In this document: positions 1-7,363 of the stretch, one piece after another
How positions within the stretch are numbered: the stretch's first letter is position 1
Layout of the letters: every line of letters begins with the position of its first letter
NCBI GenBank assembly: GCA_003152255.1
Contig: PLZT01000251.1
Coordinates: forward strand, 1-14,975
Length of the DNA stretch: 14,975 bases
Source: Methylocystaceae bacterium
Lineage (GTDB): Bacteria > Pseudomonadota > Alphaproteobacteria > Rhizobiales > Beijerinckiaceae
Direction: 5' to 3'
The notes under the pieces: generated by a model
Seen by the model: the letters and a program-made list of their open reading frames with translations, nothing else
Databases searched by the model: none
Told to the model about the DNA's origin: nothing
Position numbers and translations under genes: made by a program

Positions 1-314
1 GCCGGCTTCGTCGGTATCCGCAGTTAACCGCCGGATCAGCCTTTGATGCTGGTATCCTGTCGTCCGGCTCGACGCGGTCTCGCATTCCACTTTCGGTAAT
101 GGCGACGAGGAAACTCGCTCTTCCTCCTCTCTCGGAACAATCCGTCATTCTTGAATTTCTCGAAGGCGTGACACAAAAGATTGACGCGCTCCTTGACGAA
201 GCCAACTCCGCCATCGCATTCCTCCGAGAACGCCGGAGCGCCCTCATCTCCGCCGCCGTCACCGGCAAGATCGACGTGCGCGGCCTCGCGCCCTTGGCTG
301 CGGAGGCGGCATGA
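1..314 (+). CDS. hsdS: Type I restriction-modification specificity subunit HsdS, C-terminal end (5' truncated by window)
   Basis: The frame is open from base 3 to the TGA at 312-314, so only about the last 103 codons of the gene are in the window. HsdS is the DNA-recognition subunit of type I restriction-modification enzymes and holds two target-recognition domains joined by helical spacers. The visible part fits the end of the second recognition domain and its distal helix: STRSRIPLS, then the conserved PPLSEQ turn, then a helix with the ID.L and ERR.ALI..AVTGKID pattern typical of HsdS C-termini. The internal ATG at 99 is not the start, because family-like sequence continues upstream of it. 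The stop overlaps the next start as ATGA (311-314), which indicates translational coupling. Identity is firm. The recognition sequence cannot be inferred from this fragment. Confidence 0.88.
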   Translation, partial: RLRRYPQLTAGSAFDAGILSSGSTRSRIPLSVMATRKLALPPLSEQSVILEFLEGVTQKIDALLDEANSAIAFLRERRSALISAAVTGKIDVRGLAPLAAEAA

Positions 315-1189
315 AACTCGGTGATATTTGTTCCGCACCGTGCTTCGCACGCGCGTCAGAGTTCATTATCCCAGCAGCAGGCTGTAGTCAGAATGAACTC
401 GAATTTGGTCATGAGGATGGGAGACGTTATTTCGCCGTCCTACTTCGAAACCATGACATCAGGCGGTCTGTTGCATTCAATCCGAAGGTTGCAATTGTAG
501 GGCTTTCTCCAGCTGGCACGCAGATCGACGCATTTGTCGATACGTATCGAAACTCAGGCTACTATGGAACCGCTTCAATCGCCGGTGCGTTCGCGGGTTT
601 GGCGCCCGACATTATCAAGATGCTCAAGGGCTTGGGCATCGCTGACAAGCTGGACCTAGCTTTTCCTGCCCCCACTTTAGACATGCATCCCGATGTCTAT
701 GTGACTTCCTTGGTCGCCTGTGCTTCGTTAACAACCAACGGAAGTTCGGACGATTTTGATCCGACTTTGGTGCCAGCAGCACGTCGTTGCATGGTGGATC
801 GTTTCGCGAGCGAGATGCTAAATCCCGATTTCAAGCGCCTTTCGCACATTCTTATTCTTGGTGCAAAGGGCTGGTCGGCAATTAAATCTGTGCGAATGAG
901 CGACAACCTCTCGCTATTGGAGCACCTTCAGAAGCAAGGCAAGAGGGTGTTCAACTTGCCCCACCCGAGCGGGCAAAATAGGGAATACGTAAATCTGGCA
1001 TCTCTGCCAGCCGAACATGCACCGACCCGCGATAATTACGTCTCCGAGAAGTGGGTAGAATACTTGTTGAAACCGCCCAAAGAAGGGAAACCTAAGCAAG
1101 CCGAAGGCAAGTATCGAAATAGGCGCGAGACGGTCTGGAGAACGATTGACGAGCTTCGACAGGAAATTGCGTCGATGGAGGCAATATGA
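311..1189 (+). CDS. Uracil-DNA glycosylase-superfamily-like protein inside a type I R-M operon
   Basis: 292 aa, function not established. The order of conserved segments matches the UDG-superfamily fold. A strand plus Gly/Pro loop, AIVGLSPAGTQ (61-71), sits where the catalytic motif I is found. A helix AGLAPDIIKMLKGLGI follows (95-110). Next comes the strand DVYVTSLVACAS (128-139), resembling the VTN..KC strand of UDG families 4 and 5. Then a strand HILILGAKGWSAI (179-191), and finally LPHPSGQN (216-223), corresponding to the HPS DNA-intercalating loop. The C-terminus (about 255-292) is charged and helical. Motif I lacks the usual acidic residue right after the GxxP turn, so the catalytic residue is uncertain; D73 and N81 lie nearby. 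Both ends overlap neighbours as ATGA (hsdS upstream, hsdR downstream), so it is co-translated with the restriction subunits. Base composition is lower in G+C than hsdR (28 of 60 in 361-420 by hand count). It may be a defence glycosylase, a repair or immunity factor, or an inactive DNA-binding homologue. Confidence 0.72.
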   Translation: MKLGDICSAPCFARASEFIIPAAGCSQNELEFGHEDGRRYFAVLLRNHDIRRSVAFNPKVAIVGLSPAGTQIDAFVDTYRNSGYYGTASIAGAFAGLAPDIIKMLKGLGIADKLDLAFPAPTLDMHPDVYVTSLVACASLTTNGSSDDFDPTLVPAARRCMVDRFASEMLNPDFKRLSHILILGAKGWSAIKSVRMSDNLSLLEHLQKQGKRVFNLPHPSGQNREYVNLASLPAEHAPTRDNYVSEKWVEYLLKPPKEGKPKQAEGKYRNRRETVWRTIDELRQEIASMEAI

Positions 1190-4100
1190 GCCTTCACAAA
1201 GAAGTCAGCTTCGAGGACGAAGTCTGCGACCATCTTGCTGCGCATGAATGGCTCTATGAGAAGGGCGACGCCACGCTCTACGACCGCGCCCGCGCGCTGT
1301 TCGTGCCCGACCTCGTTGCCTGGATCGAAGCCACGCAGCCCAAGGCATGGGAGACGCTGACCAACAACCACGGCGCTGCGGCGGAAGGCGTCCTGCTCGA
1401 CCGGGTTCGCAAACAGCTCGACGACCGGGGGGCGCTCGACGTGCTGCGGCACGGTGTCGAGATGATCGGCGTCCGGCAGCCCATCACGCTCGCGCAGTTC
1501 AAACCAGCCCTGGCCATGAACGCCGACATTCTCGCCCGCCACGCCGCCAACCGCCTGCGCGTCGTCCGGCAGGTGCATTATTCGACGGCGAACGAGAACG
1601 CCATCGACCTCGTGCTGTTTCTCAATGGCCTGCCGGTCGCGACCGTGGAACTAAAAACCGATTTCACCCAGAGCGTTCAGGACGCCGTCGATCAGTATCG
1701 TTTCGACCGGCATCCCAGGCCCAAGGGCCAAAACGCCGAGCCGCTGCTCGCGTTCCCCAGCGGGGCGCTGGTCCATTTCGCGGTGAGCAACAGCGAGGTC
1801 TATATGACCACGCGACTCGACGGGCCTGGCACGCGCTTCCTGCCCTTCAACAAAGGCGATCATGGCAGCAAGGGAAACCCGCCGAACCCGAATGGACACC
1901 CAACCAGCTACCTGTGGGAGGAAATCTGGCGGCGCGACTCATGGCTGGAAATCCTTGGCCGCTACATCGTCACGCAACGCGATCAGAAGAAGCAGATAAA
2001 GAAGATCATCTTCCCCCGCTATCATCAGCTCGACGCGACGCGGAAGCTGATACAGGCGGTTCTGACGGAGGGCGCGGGCGGAAAGTATCTCATCCAGCAT
2101 TCGGCGGGGTCGGGCAAAACCAATTCCATCGCATGGTCCGCCCATTTCCTCGCCGACCTACATGACGCCAAGGACGAGAAGCTATTCTCCACCGTTATCG
2201 TTGTCTCCGACCGCAATGTGATCGACGGGCAGTTGCAAGAGGCGTTGGCCGATTTCGAGCGCACCAAGGGCGTAGTGGCGACGATCAAGAGCGAGGGCGC
2301 GAGCAAGAGCGGCCAGCTCGCCGACGCCTTGGCGCAGGGCAAGAAGATCATTGTCTGCACGATCCAGACCTTCCCCTTCGCGTTGGAGGCGGTGCAAGAG
2401 CAGGCCGCGACGCAGGGCAAGCGGTTCGCCGTCATCGCCGACGAGGCGCATTCCTCGCAGACGGGCGACACGGCTAAAAAGCTCAAACAGGTGTTATCGC
2501 CCGAAGAAATCGCGGCGCTCGATGATGGGGGCGAAATCAGCGCCGAGGATGTGCTTGCCGCTCAGATGACGGCCCGCGCCAGCGAAACCGGCATCTCTTA
2601 TGTCGCGTTTACGGCGACGCCAAAGACCAAGACGCTGGAAATCTTTGGCCGCCGGCCGAGGCCGGGCGACCCCGCTGGCCCCGATAACTTGCCGCAACCC
2701 TTCCACGTCTATTCGATGCGGCAGGCAATCGAGGAGGGTTTCATCCTCGACGTGCTGAAAAACTATACGCCCTACCGACTCGCCTTCCGCCTCGTCAGTG
2801 GCGGCAAGGAATGGGACGACAGGGAGGTCGAACGCGATGCCGCGATGAAGGGCATCATGAGTTGGGTGCGGCTGCACCCTTACAACATCAGCCAGAAGGT
2901 TCAGATCGTCGTCGAGCATTTCCGTGAGAATGTCGCGCCACTGCTTGACGGAAAGGCCAAGGCGATGGTGGTCTTGGCGAGCCGCAAGGAGGCCGTGCGC
3001 TGGCAGATCGCTATCACGAAATACATCAAATCCAGGGGCTACGGGATCGGCGCGCTTGTGGCATTCTCGGGCGAGGTCAACGACCCGGAGTCGGGTCCTG
3101 ACCCCTTCACTGAGAACAGCAAGGACCTGAACCCATCCTTGAGCGGACGCGACATAGCCGAGGCGTTCAAGGGGCCGGATTATGCGCTTCTCCTGGTCGC
3201 CAACAAATTTCAGACCGGGTTCGACCAGCCGCTGCTTTGCGGCATGTATGTCGATAGAAGGCTCGCGGGCATTCAGGCTGTGCAAACACTCTCGCGGCTG
3301 AACCGGGCGCACGAGGGAAAGGACACGACCTATGTCCTCGACTTTATGAACAGCGCCGACGAAATCCTGAAAGCGTTCAAGACCTATTACGATACGGCGG
3401 AGCTTGAGGCCGTCACTGACCCGAACCTCGTTTATAATCTGCGCGCAAAGCTCGATGCAGCAGGCTATTACGACGACTTCGAGGTAGATCGTATTGCGGC
3501 CGTCGAGGTGAACCCAAAATCGCGGCAAGGCGATCTTGTGGCGGCCATCAACCCGGTCGCTGACCGATTGCTGAAGCGTTTTAAGACCGCGCGCGCGCGG
3601 ATGGTCGCAGCCCGCGAGCGAGGAGACGATAACGGCGAGAAAAACGCGCGGGACGAGATCGAGGCGCTTGTGCTGTTCAAGAACGACATGGGCGCGTTCC
3701 AGCGGATGTATAGCTTCCTGTCGCAGATGTTCGACTACGGCAACACGGCCATCGAGAAGCGGTTCATCTTCTATCGGCGTCTGACGCCGCTGTTGGAGTT
3801 CGGCCGCGAGCGCGAGGGTGTGGACCTCGGTCAGGTCAAGCTGACGCACCACAGCCTGAAGACACAGGGCAAGCAGCCCTTGGTTCTTGCGAACGGCGAG
3901 GCCCCGAAGCTCGCGCCGCTGACAGAGGCGGGCTCCGGCGCGATCAACGAAAAAGAGAAGGCGCGACTGGCTGCGATCATTGAGCGCGTCAACGGCCTGT
4001 TCGAGGGCGACCTGACCGACGACGACCAGCTCGTCTATGTGAACAACGTCATCAAGGGAAAGTTGCTGGAGTCCGAGGAACTGGTCACGCAGGCGGTCAA

Positions 4101-4305
4101 CAACACGAAGGCACAGTTCGCCAACTCGCCGACGCTCTCGTCGGAAATCATGAACGCGATCATGGACGCCCTCGCAGCGCATAGCACCATGAGCAAGCAG
4201 GCGCTCGAGTCGGATCGGGTGCGTGAGGGTTTGAAAGACGTGCTGCTCGGGCCGGCAGAGCTTTATGAGGCGCTGAGGGCGAGGGCGGGCCAGTCGCCGG
4301 TATAA
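1186..4305 (+). CDS. hsdR: Type I restriction enzyme motor/endonuclease subunit HsdR
   Basis: 1039 aa, full length for the family. HsdR joins the HsdM2S methylase to form the restriction complex, which translocates DNA using ATP and cuts unmodified DNA away from the site. The N-terminal nuclease domain shows the PD-(D/E)xK core: D141 in AIDLVLFLNG and ELK at 155-157. The SF2 motor follows, with Walker A HSAGSGKT (305-312, Lys 311), a DEAH box (419-422), motif III FTATPK (475-480) and a motif VI-like QTLSRLNRAHEGK near residue 705. The rest is the helical C-terminal region expected to dock on HsdM. All catalytic motifs are intact, so the subunit looks functional. Its start overlaps the stop of the glycosylase-like gene (ATGA, 1186-1189). 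There is no gene between its stop and the tRNA at 4442. Confidence 0.97.
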   Translation: MSLHKEVSFEDEVCDHLAAHEWLYEKGDATLYDRARALFVPDLVAWIEATQPKAWETLTNNHGAAAEGVLLDRVRKQLDDRGALDVLRHGVEMIGVRQPITLAQFKPALAMNADILARHAANRLRVVRQVHYSTANENAIDLVLFLNGLPVATVELKTDFTQSVQDAVDQYRFDRHPRPKGQNAEPLLAFPSGALVHFAVSNSEVYMTTRLDGPGTRFLPFNKGDHGSKGNPPNPNGHPTSYLWEEIWRRDSWLEILGRYIVTQRDQKKQIKKIIFPRYHQLDATRKLIQAVLTEGAGGKYLIQHSAGSGKTNSIAWSAHFLADLHDAKDEKLFSTVIVVSDRNVIDGQLQEALADFERTKGVVATIKSEGASKSGQLADALAQGKKIIVCTIQTFPFALEAVQEQAATQGKRFAVIADEAHSSQTGDTAKKLKQVLSPEEIAALDDGGEISAEDVLAAQMTARASETGISYVAFTATPKTKTLEIFGRRPRPGDPAGPDNLPQPFHVYSMRQAIEEGFILDVLKNYTPYRLAFRLVSGGKEWDDREVERDAAMKGIMSWVRLHPYNISQKVQIVVEHFRENVAPLLDGKAKAMVVLASRKEAVRWQIAITKYIKSRGYGIGALVAFSGEVNDPESGPDPFTENSKDLNPSLSGRDIAEAFKGPDYALLLVANKFQTGFDQPLLCGMYVDRRLAGIQAVQTLSRLNRAHEGKDTTYVLDFMNSADEILKAFKTYYDTAELEAVTDPNLVYNLRAKLDAAGYYDDFEVDRIAAVEVNPKSRQGDLVAAINPVADRLLKRFKTARARMVAARERGDDNGEKNARDEIEALVLFKNDMGAFQRMYSFLSQMFDYGNTAIEKRFIFYRRLTPLLEFGREREGVDLGQVKLTHHSLKTQGKQPLVLANGEAPKLAPLTEAGSGAINEKEKARLAAIIERVNGLFEGDLTDDDQLVYVNNVIKGKLLESEELVTQAVNNTKAQFANSPTLSSEIMNAIMDALAAHSTMSKQALESDRVREGLKDVLLGPAELYEALRARAGQSPV

Positions 4306-4364
4306 TGAAAGCCGCTTCGGAAATGCGTCGCCGGTTCAGCAAGGCGAGAAATCTATCGGCGCTG

Positions 4365-4388
4365 ATTTGTAGGCCAATTTGTGGGCCA
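4365..4388 (+). repeat. 12-bp imperfect tandem repeat next to tRNA-Leu
   Basis: ATTTGTAGGCCA (4365-4376) is followed directly by ATTTGTGGGCCA (4377-4388), 11 of 12 bases identical. It lies 53 bases from the 3' end of the tRNA, on the side of the restriction operon. Short direct repeats at this distance from a tRNA attachment core are what arm-type integrase binding sites look like, but no integrase is in the window, so that reading is inference. Confidence 0.5.
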
Positions 4389-4441
4389 GCAGAATACATA
4401 AAAGCTAAGCCGCTGAAATAAAAGCAATTATATTGAGTAAG

Positions 4442-4526
4442 TGGTGCCCCTGGCCGGAGTCGAACCAGCACTCCTTGCGGAACTCGATTTTGAGTCGAGC
4501 GCGTCTACCAATTCCGCCACAGGGGC
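4442..4526 (-). tRNA. tRNA-Leu (anticodon CAA)
   Basis: 85 nt read on the - strand, including an encoded CCA at 4442-4444. The acceptor stem GCCCCTG pairs with CAGGGGC (4445 is the discriminator A, 4446-4452 the 3' strand). The D arm contains TTGGTAGAC. The anticodon stem CTCGA/TCGAG closes the loop CTCAAAA, which places anticodon CAA at 4490-4492. A long variable arm (TCC GCAA GGA) is present, as expected of a class II leucine tRNA, followed by a T arm with TTCGACT. It reads UUG codons. Its 3' end faces the restriction operon, and leucine tRNA 3' ends are common integration sites for genomic islands. Confidence 0.95.
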
Positions 4527-4558
4527 GCGGACCGGCATGGGGCCGGCGCGCGGCGCGG

Positions 4559-4586
4559 ATATTAGCTTTGAAAAAGCCCCCGTCAA
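4559..4586 (-). promoter_or_regulatory. Sigma70-type promoter for tRNA-Leu
   Basis: On the - strand a -35 box TTGACG (4581-4586) and a -10 box TAATAT (4559-4564) are separated by 16 bases. The predicted start is about 26 bases upstream of the tRNA 5' end. A GC-rich stretch follows the -10 box, typical of stable-RNA promoters under stringent control. A second TTGACG lies just upstream (4592-4597). Confidence 0.7.
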
Positions 4587-4666
4587 CCCATCGTCAAGTG
4601 AAGATGCGTAATGTTCGCCGGCGCGCCGGCCTATCTTCGGCACGCGGCCGGTGCTAACGGTGGAAA

Positions 4667-5248
4667 ATGTTCAAAAAACTCTATGACTGGACCATGCGGC
4701 TCGCCTTGAGCCCTCACGCCCCGCTGGCGCTCGCCGCCATAGCTTTCGCGGAAAGTTCGTTCTTTCCCGTCCCGCCGGATACGATTCTGGTGCCGATGTC
4801 GCTGGCCGAACCGAAAAAGGCATGGCGCTACGCCGCCATCTGCACGGTCGCCTCGGTCGCGGGTGGAGCGCTCGGCTATGCGCTGGGCGCGCTGTTCTAC
4901 GACACGGCGGGACAATGGCTGATCCATCTCTACGGCTATGAGTCGAAGATGGACGCCATGCGTGAGTTCTACGCCAAATGGGGCGCGATCTTCATATTGG
5001 TGAAGGGGTTGACGCCAATCCCGTTCAAGCTCGTGACGATCTTCTCGGGGCTGTTCGCATATAATTTCCCGCTGTTCATGCTGTTGGCGACAATCACCCG
5101 CGGCGCGCGCTTTTTTCTGCTCGCCGCCGCGCTCAATCATTTCGGCGACTCGATCCGGCTGAAGCTCGAGCAGCATTTCGGCCTGTTCATGGGATCGCTC
5201 GCGGCGATAGTGGTCGGCGGCTTCGTGGTCGCCGTGAAGCTGTTTTGA
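4667..5248 (+). CDS. DedA / YqaA-type inner-membrane protein (VTT domain)
   Basis: 193 aa, the usual size for the short YqaA branch of the DedA/VTT superfamily. These are polytopic inner-membrane proteins; several DedA members are linked to undecaprenyl-phosphate or phospholipid recycling and to membrane homeostasis, but the function of the YqaA branch is unsettled. Family features seen here are the re-entrant motif SSFFPVPPDTILVPM (about 26-40) and a second conserved loop KGLTPIPFKLVTIFSG (about 109-124), with hydrophobic segments before, between and after them. The start at 4667 is preceded by GGTGGA at a suitable distance. Its stop codon TGA overlaps the TTG start of the dsbB-like gene (TTGA), so the two are probably made together. 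The promoter should lie in 4527-4666, divergent from the tRNA promoter. Confidence 0.88.
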   Translation: MFKKLYDWTMRLALSPHAPLALAAIAFAESSFFPVPPDTILVPMSLAEPKKAWRYAAICTVASVAGGALGYALGALFYDTAGQWLIHLYGYESKMDAMREFYAKWGAIFILVKGLTPIPFKLVTIFSGLFAYNFPLFMLLATITRGARFFLLAAALNHFGDSIRLKLEQHFGLFMGSLAAIVVGGFVVAVKLF

Positions 5249-5763
5249 CTCTCGGCGTCGCCGCTTTCGCGCGCGCGAATTTTTCGCGCGCGATCGCGTT
5301 AGTCGTGCTCGTCGTCGCGGCGGGAACGATCGCGGGCGCCTGGATTTTCGAATCCATGGGCTACATTCCTTGCGAACTCTGCCTCCTGGGCCGCGTTCCC
5401 TATTATGTCGGCATTTTTCTCGCGGCGCTGACGGCGCTCGCGGCGCATTGGGGCAGGGCGGGGCTGGCGCGATTCGGATTGGCCCTGTCGGCGTTGGTGT
5501 TTTTGGCTGGCGCGGGAATCGCCGTCTATCACTCGGGCGTTGAGTTCCACCTCTGGCCCGGCCCGACCGAATGCACGGGCGCGCTGACCGGCGTGCTGGC
5601 GCCCGAGGATTTTCTGGCGCAGCTGAAACGGGTGAAGCCGGTGCGCTGCGACGAGCCGGCGCTGCTCGTATTCGGGCTTAGTCTCGCTGTCTGGGAGGCG
5701 GTGGTCTGCCTTTTCTTGTCGGTGCTCGCGGCGTGGGGCTGGCGACGCGCGGCGCGGGGGTAA
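5245..5763 (+). CDS. dsbB: DsbB-family disulfide bond formation protein
   Basis: 172 aa with four predicted transmembrane helices (about 16-36, 52-68, 73-93, 140-164). DsbB reoxidises the periplasmic thiol oxidase DsbA and passes the electrons to quinone. Both redox pairs are present: the CxxC at Cys43-Cys46 (PCELC) in the first periplasmic loop and Cys110/Cys135 in the second. The loop spacing is close to that of E. coli DsbB. The start is a TTG overlapping the stop of the DedA-like gene. No ATG lies between it and the first redox motif, and starting at the ATG near residue 38 would remove the first helix. An extended hairpin sits 5 bases after the stop. No DsbA gene is visible nearby. Confidence 0.9.
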   Translation: MTLGVAAFARANFSRAIALVVLVVAAGTIAGAWIFESMGYIPCELCLLGRVPYYVGIFLAALTALAAHWGRAGLARFGLALSALVFLAGAGIAVYHSGVEFHLWPGPTECTGALTGVLAPEDFLAQLKRVKPVRCDEPALLVFGLSLAVWEAVVCLFLSVLAAWGWRRAARG

Positions 5764-5767
5764 ATGT

Positions 5768-5800
5768 CGCGGAAGGATGCGCCGCTGGCGATATTCCGCG
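5768..5800 (+). terminator. Hairpin 3' of dsbB, possible terminator
   Basis: CGCGGAA (5768-5774) pairs with TTCCGCG (5794-5800). Inside it CGCC (5780-5783) pairs with GGCG (5787-5790) around a 3-base loop. It begins 5 bases after the stop codon and lies in the convergent gap between two gene ends. There is no clean T-run, only CTCTCTCAT, so intrinsic termination is uncertain. A weaker pair, AAGCCC/GGGCTT (5811-5816, 5841-5846), could serve the opposite strand. Confidence 0.45.
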
Positions 5801-5872
5801 CTCTCTCATAAAGCCCCCAGCCTCCGCTCAAAAAGCTCTCGGGCTTAGCGTCTTCCTCGGTTCACAAAATCA

Positions 5873-7363
5873 TCACTGCACATGCTTGATCGCCGGCGGA
5901 ACCCAGCGGCCGTCAAGCGCTTCGGGCTTGGGCGCGTATAGCCGCATGGTGATGCTCTCATATCCCGACGCGGGCGAGGGCAGCCAGTTCGATTCCTTAT
6001 CCGAGCCGGGATTGGCGTTTTGGATGTATAGGTCGAGCGAACCGTCCGCGTTGTATTTCAGCGCGTCGCGATCGCCGATCGCGAAGCGATTGAGCGGGTT
6101 CACGACCTGAAAGCCCTTTTCGTCATAGAGCGTGATGGACCAGAAGGCCCCAACCGGCGGCAACTCGCTCTTGGAAAAATGCAGCACATATTTCTTCGCG
6201 CCGTCGAGCGGCTTGCCTTCGTTGTCAGCGAGATTAAACGGATAGATCGCGTCCTCTGGCTGGTTCGCGCCGAGCCCAACGAGGGCTACAATCGCCCGTT
6301 TGAGATAATAATCGCCATAGACGCCCATCGTGTCGGTATTCATTTGCCAGCCGTTGGCGACGCGCGCCAGCGTCGGCGTCTTTCCCTTCATATAAGCGAG
6401 CCCGTCGACGCTGGCCTTTTCCAGCGCTTGGCGGACGGCCGTATCGGCCTTTTCCAAGTCGAAGCTCTTACCGGGCTCGATGCCGATGCGCTTCAGGCGC
6501 GCGACCTGCGACCAGTCCGTGACATGCGGCGGATTGACCTTCAACAATTCGGCGGCATAGGCGAAAAATTTGCCCGCCGGCATGTTGTTGACCTGATCGA
6601 GCGGCGGCGTCTTCATATCCAGATTGGGGTCGATTTTCGCCGCCGCGGGCTTGGCCGCGTTGCCGAAACGCGAGAGCGGCGCGAGCTTGTAGCCATCCTG
6701 CATCTCGTGTACGGCGTTGTAATCCTTTGGCCCATTGGTCTGCGTGCGGCCGATGAGCCAGACATAGGGCGTCGGCGCCTCGATCTTTTCGACGCCGCGC
6801 GGCAGCTGGCCTTTCCAGTTCGGCGGAACAATGGCGAAATTGCCGGCGCTCGTGCCGCTGGCGCGCTTGCCGGGGACGGCGAAGACATCCGTCCACATGT
6901 CGAGCAGCGGCAGCAGATAATAGCGGCCCTTGGTGTCGGGCGCCGTGAGGACGATCGGCTCCTTCGTCAGATCGAGCCAGGCGACGGAGTAGAGCGTGTC
7001 GAAATTTGGCCGCACCACGTCGCGGAAGTCGGCGGGAGGAAAGGTCCGCGCATGGGAGAATTCATTCGCGGGGCCGGCCCCGATCCTCTTTCCGGCTTCG
7101 ACATTGGTCATGACCTTCCGCGTCACGTCCATGATGACGAGCGGGTAGAGATAGACATAAGCCTCCTTGCCGATCTCATAGGCTTCTTGTTCGCCGACCG
7201 CCTCGAAAGCGCGAACGCCCGTGGCCGTCCCGCCCGAGCCCAGCGCCAGAAGGGCGAAGCCGATGAGGACGTCCGACACGCGTTTCTTCACTTTTGCCCC
7301 CGTGATTTTCGCCATTGGCGGATTAAAGGCGTTTGCGTCGTGGCCACGGTCGGCGGCGCTCAT
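5873..7363 (-). CDS. Exported DUF1254/DUF1214 domain protein
   Basis: 496 aa from the longest start. It carries an N-terminal DUF1254 domain (motif [15 protein letters not shown], about residues 118-132) and a C-terminal DUF1214 domain with the conserved [12 protein letters not shown] and a following N-R pattern. Members of this family are secreted or periplasmic and have no settled function. A signal peptide is clear: a KVKKR basic stretch, a hydrophobic core (about 31-46) and a likely cleavage after VRA (residue 52). Two starts are possible. ATG at 7363 overlaps the rlmN stop as ATGA, favouring coupled translation, but it puts 16 non-signal-like residues in front. ATG at 7315 gives a classical signal peptide. 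I give the longer version but regard 7315 as equally likely. It ends in a convergent gap with dsbB. Confidence 0.85.
   Translation of the reverse strand: MSAADRGHDANAFNPPMAKITGAKVKKRVSDVLIGFALLALGSGGTATGVRAFEAVGEQEAYEIGKEAYVYLYPLVIMDVTRKVMTNVEAGKRIGAGPANEFSHARTFPPADFRDVVRPNFDTLYSVAWLDLTKEPIVLTAPDTKGRYYLLPLLDMWTDVFAVPGKRASGTSAGNFAIVPPNWKGQLPRGVEKIEAPTPYVWLIGRTQTNGPKDYNAVHEMQDGYKLAPLSRFGNAAKPAAAKIDPNLDMKTPPLDQVNNMPAGKFFAYAAELLKVNPPHVTDWSQVARLKRIGIEPGKSFDLEKADTAVRQALEKASVDGLAYMKGKTPTLARVANGWQMNTDTMGVYGDYYLKRAIVALVGLGANQPEDAIYPFNLADNEGKPLDGAKKYVLHFSKSELPPVGAFWSITLYDEKGFQVVNPLNRFAIGDRDALKYNADGSLDLYIQNANPGSDKESNWLPSPASGYESITMRLYAPKPEALDGRWVPPAIKHVQ

Noticed and set aside
2494..4182. Long open frame of 562 codons on the - strand opposite hsdR
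   Set aside because: It lies entirely antisense to the intact hsdR, has no recognisable motifs and an Arg/Leu/Val-rich make-up typical of shadow frames in GC-rich DNA.
4328..4347. TCGCC/GGCGA hairpin after hsdR as a terminator
   Set aside because: The stem is only 5 bp with a 10-base loop and no T-run, so it is not distinguishable from chance in GC-rich DNA.
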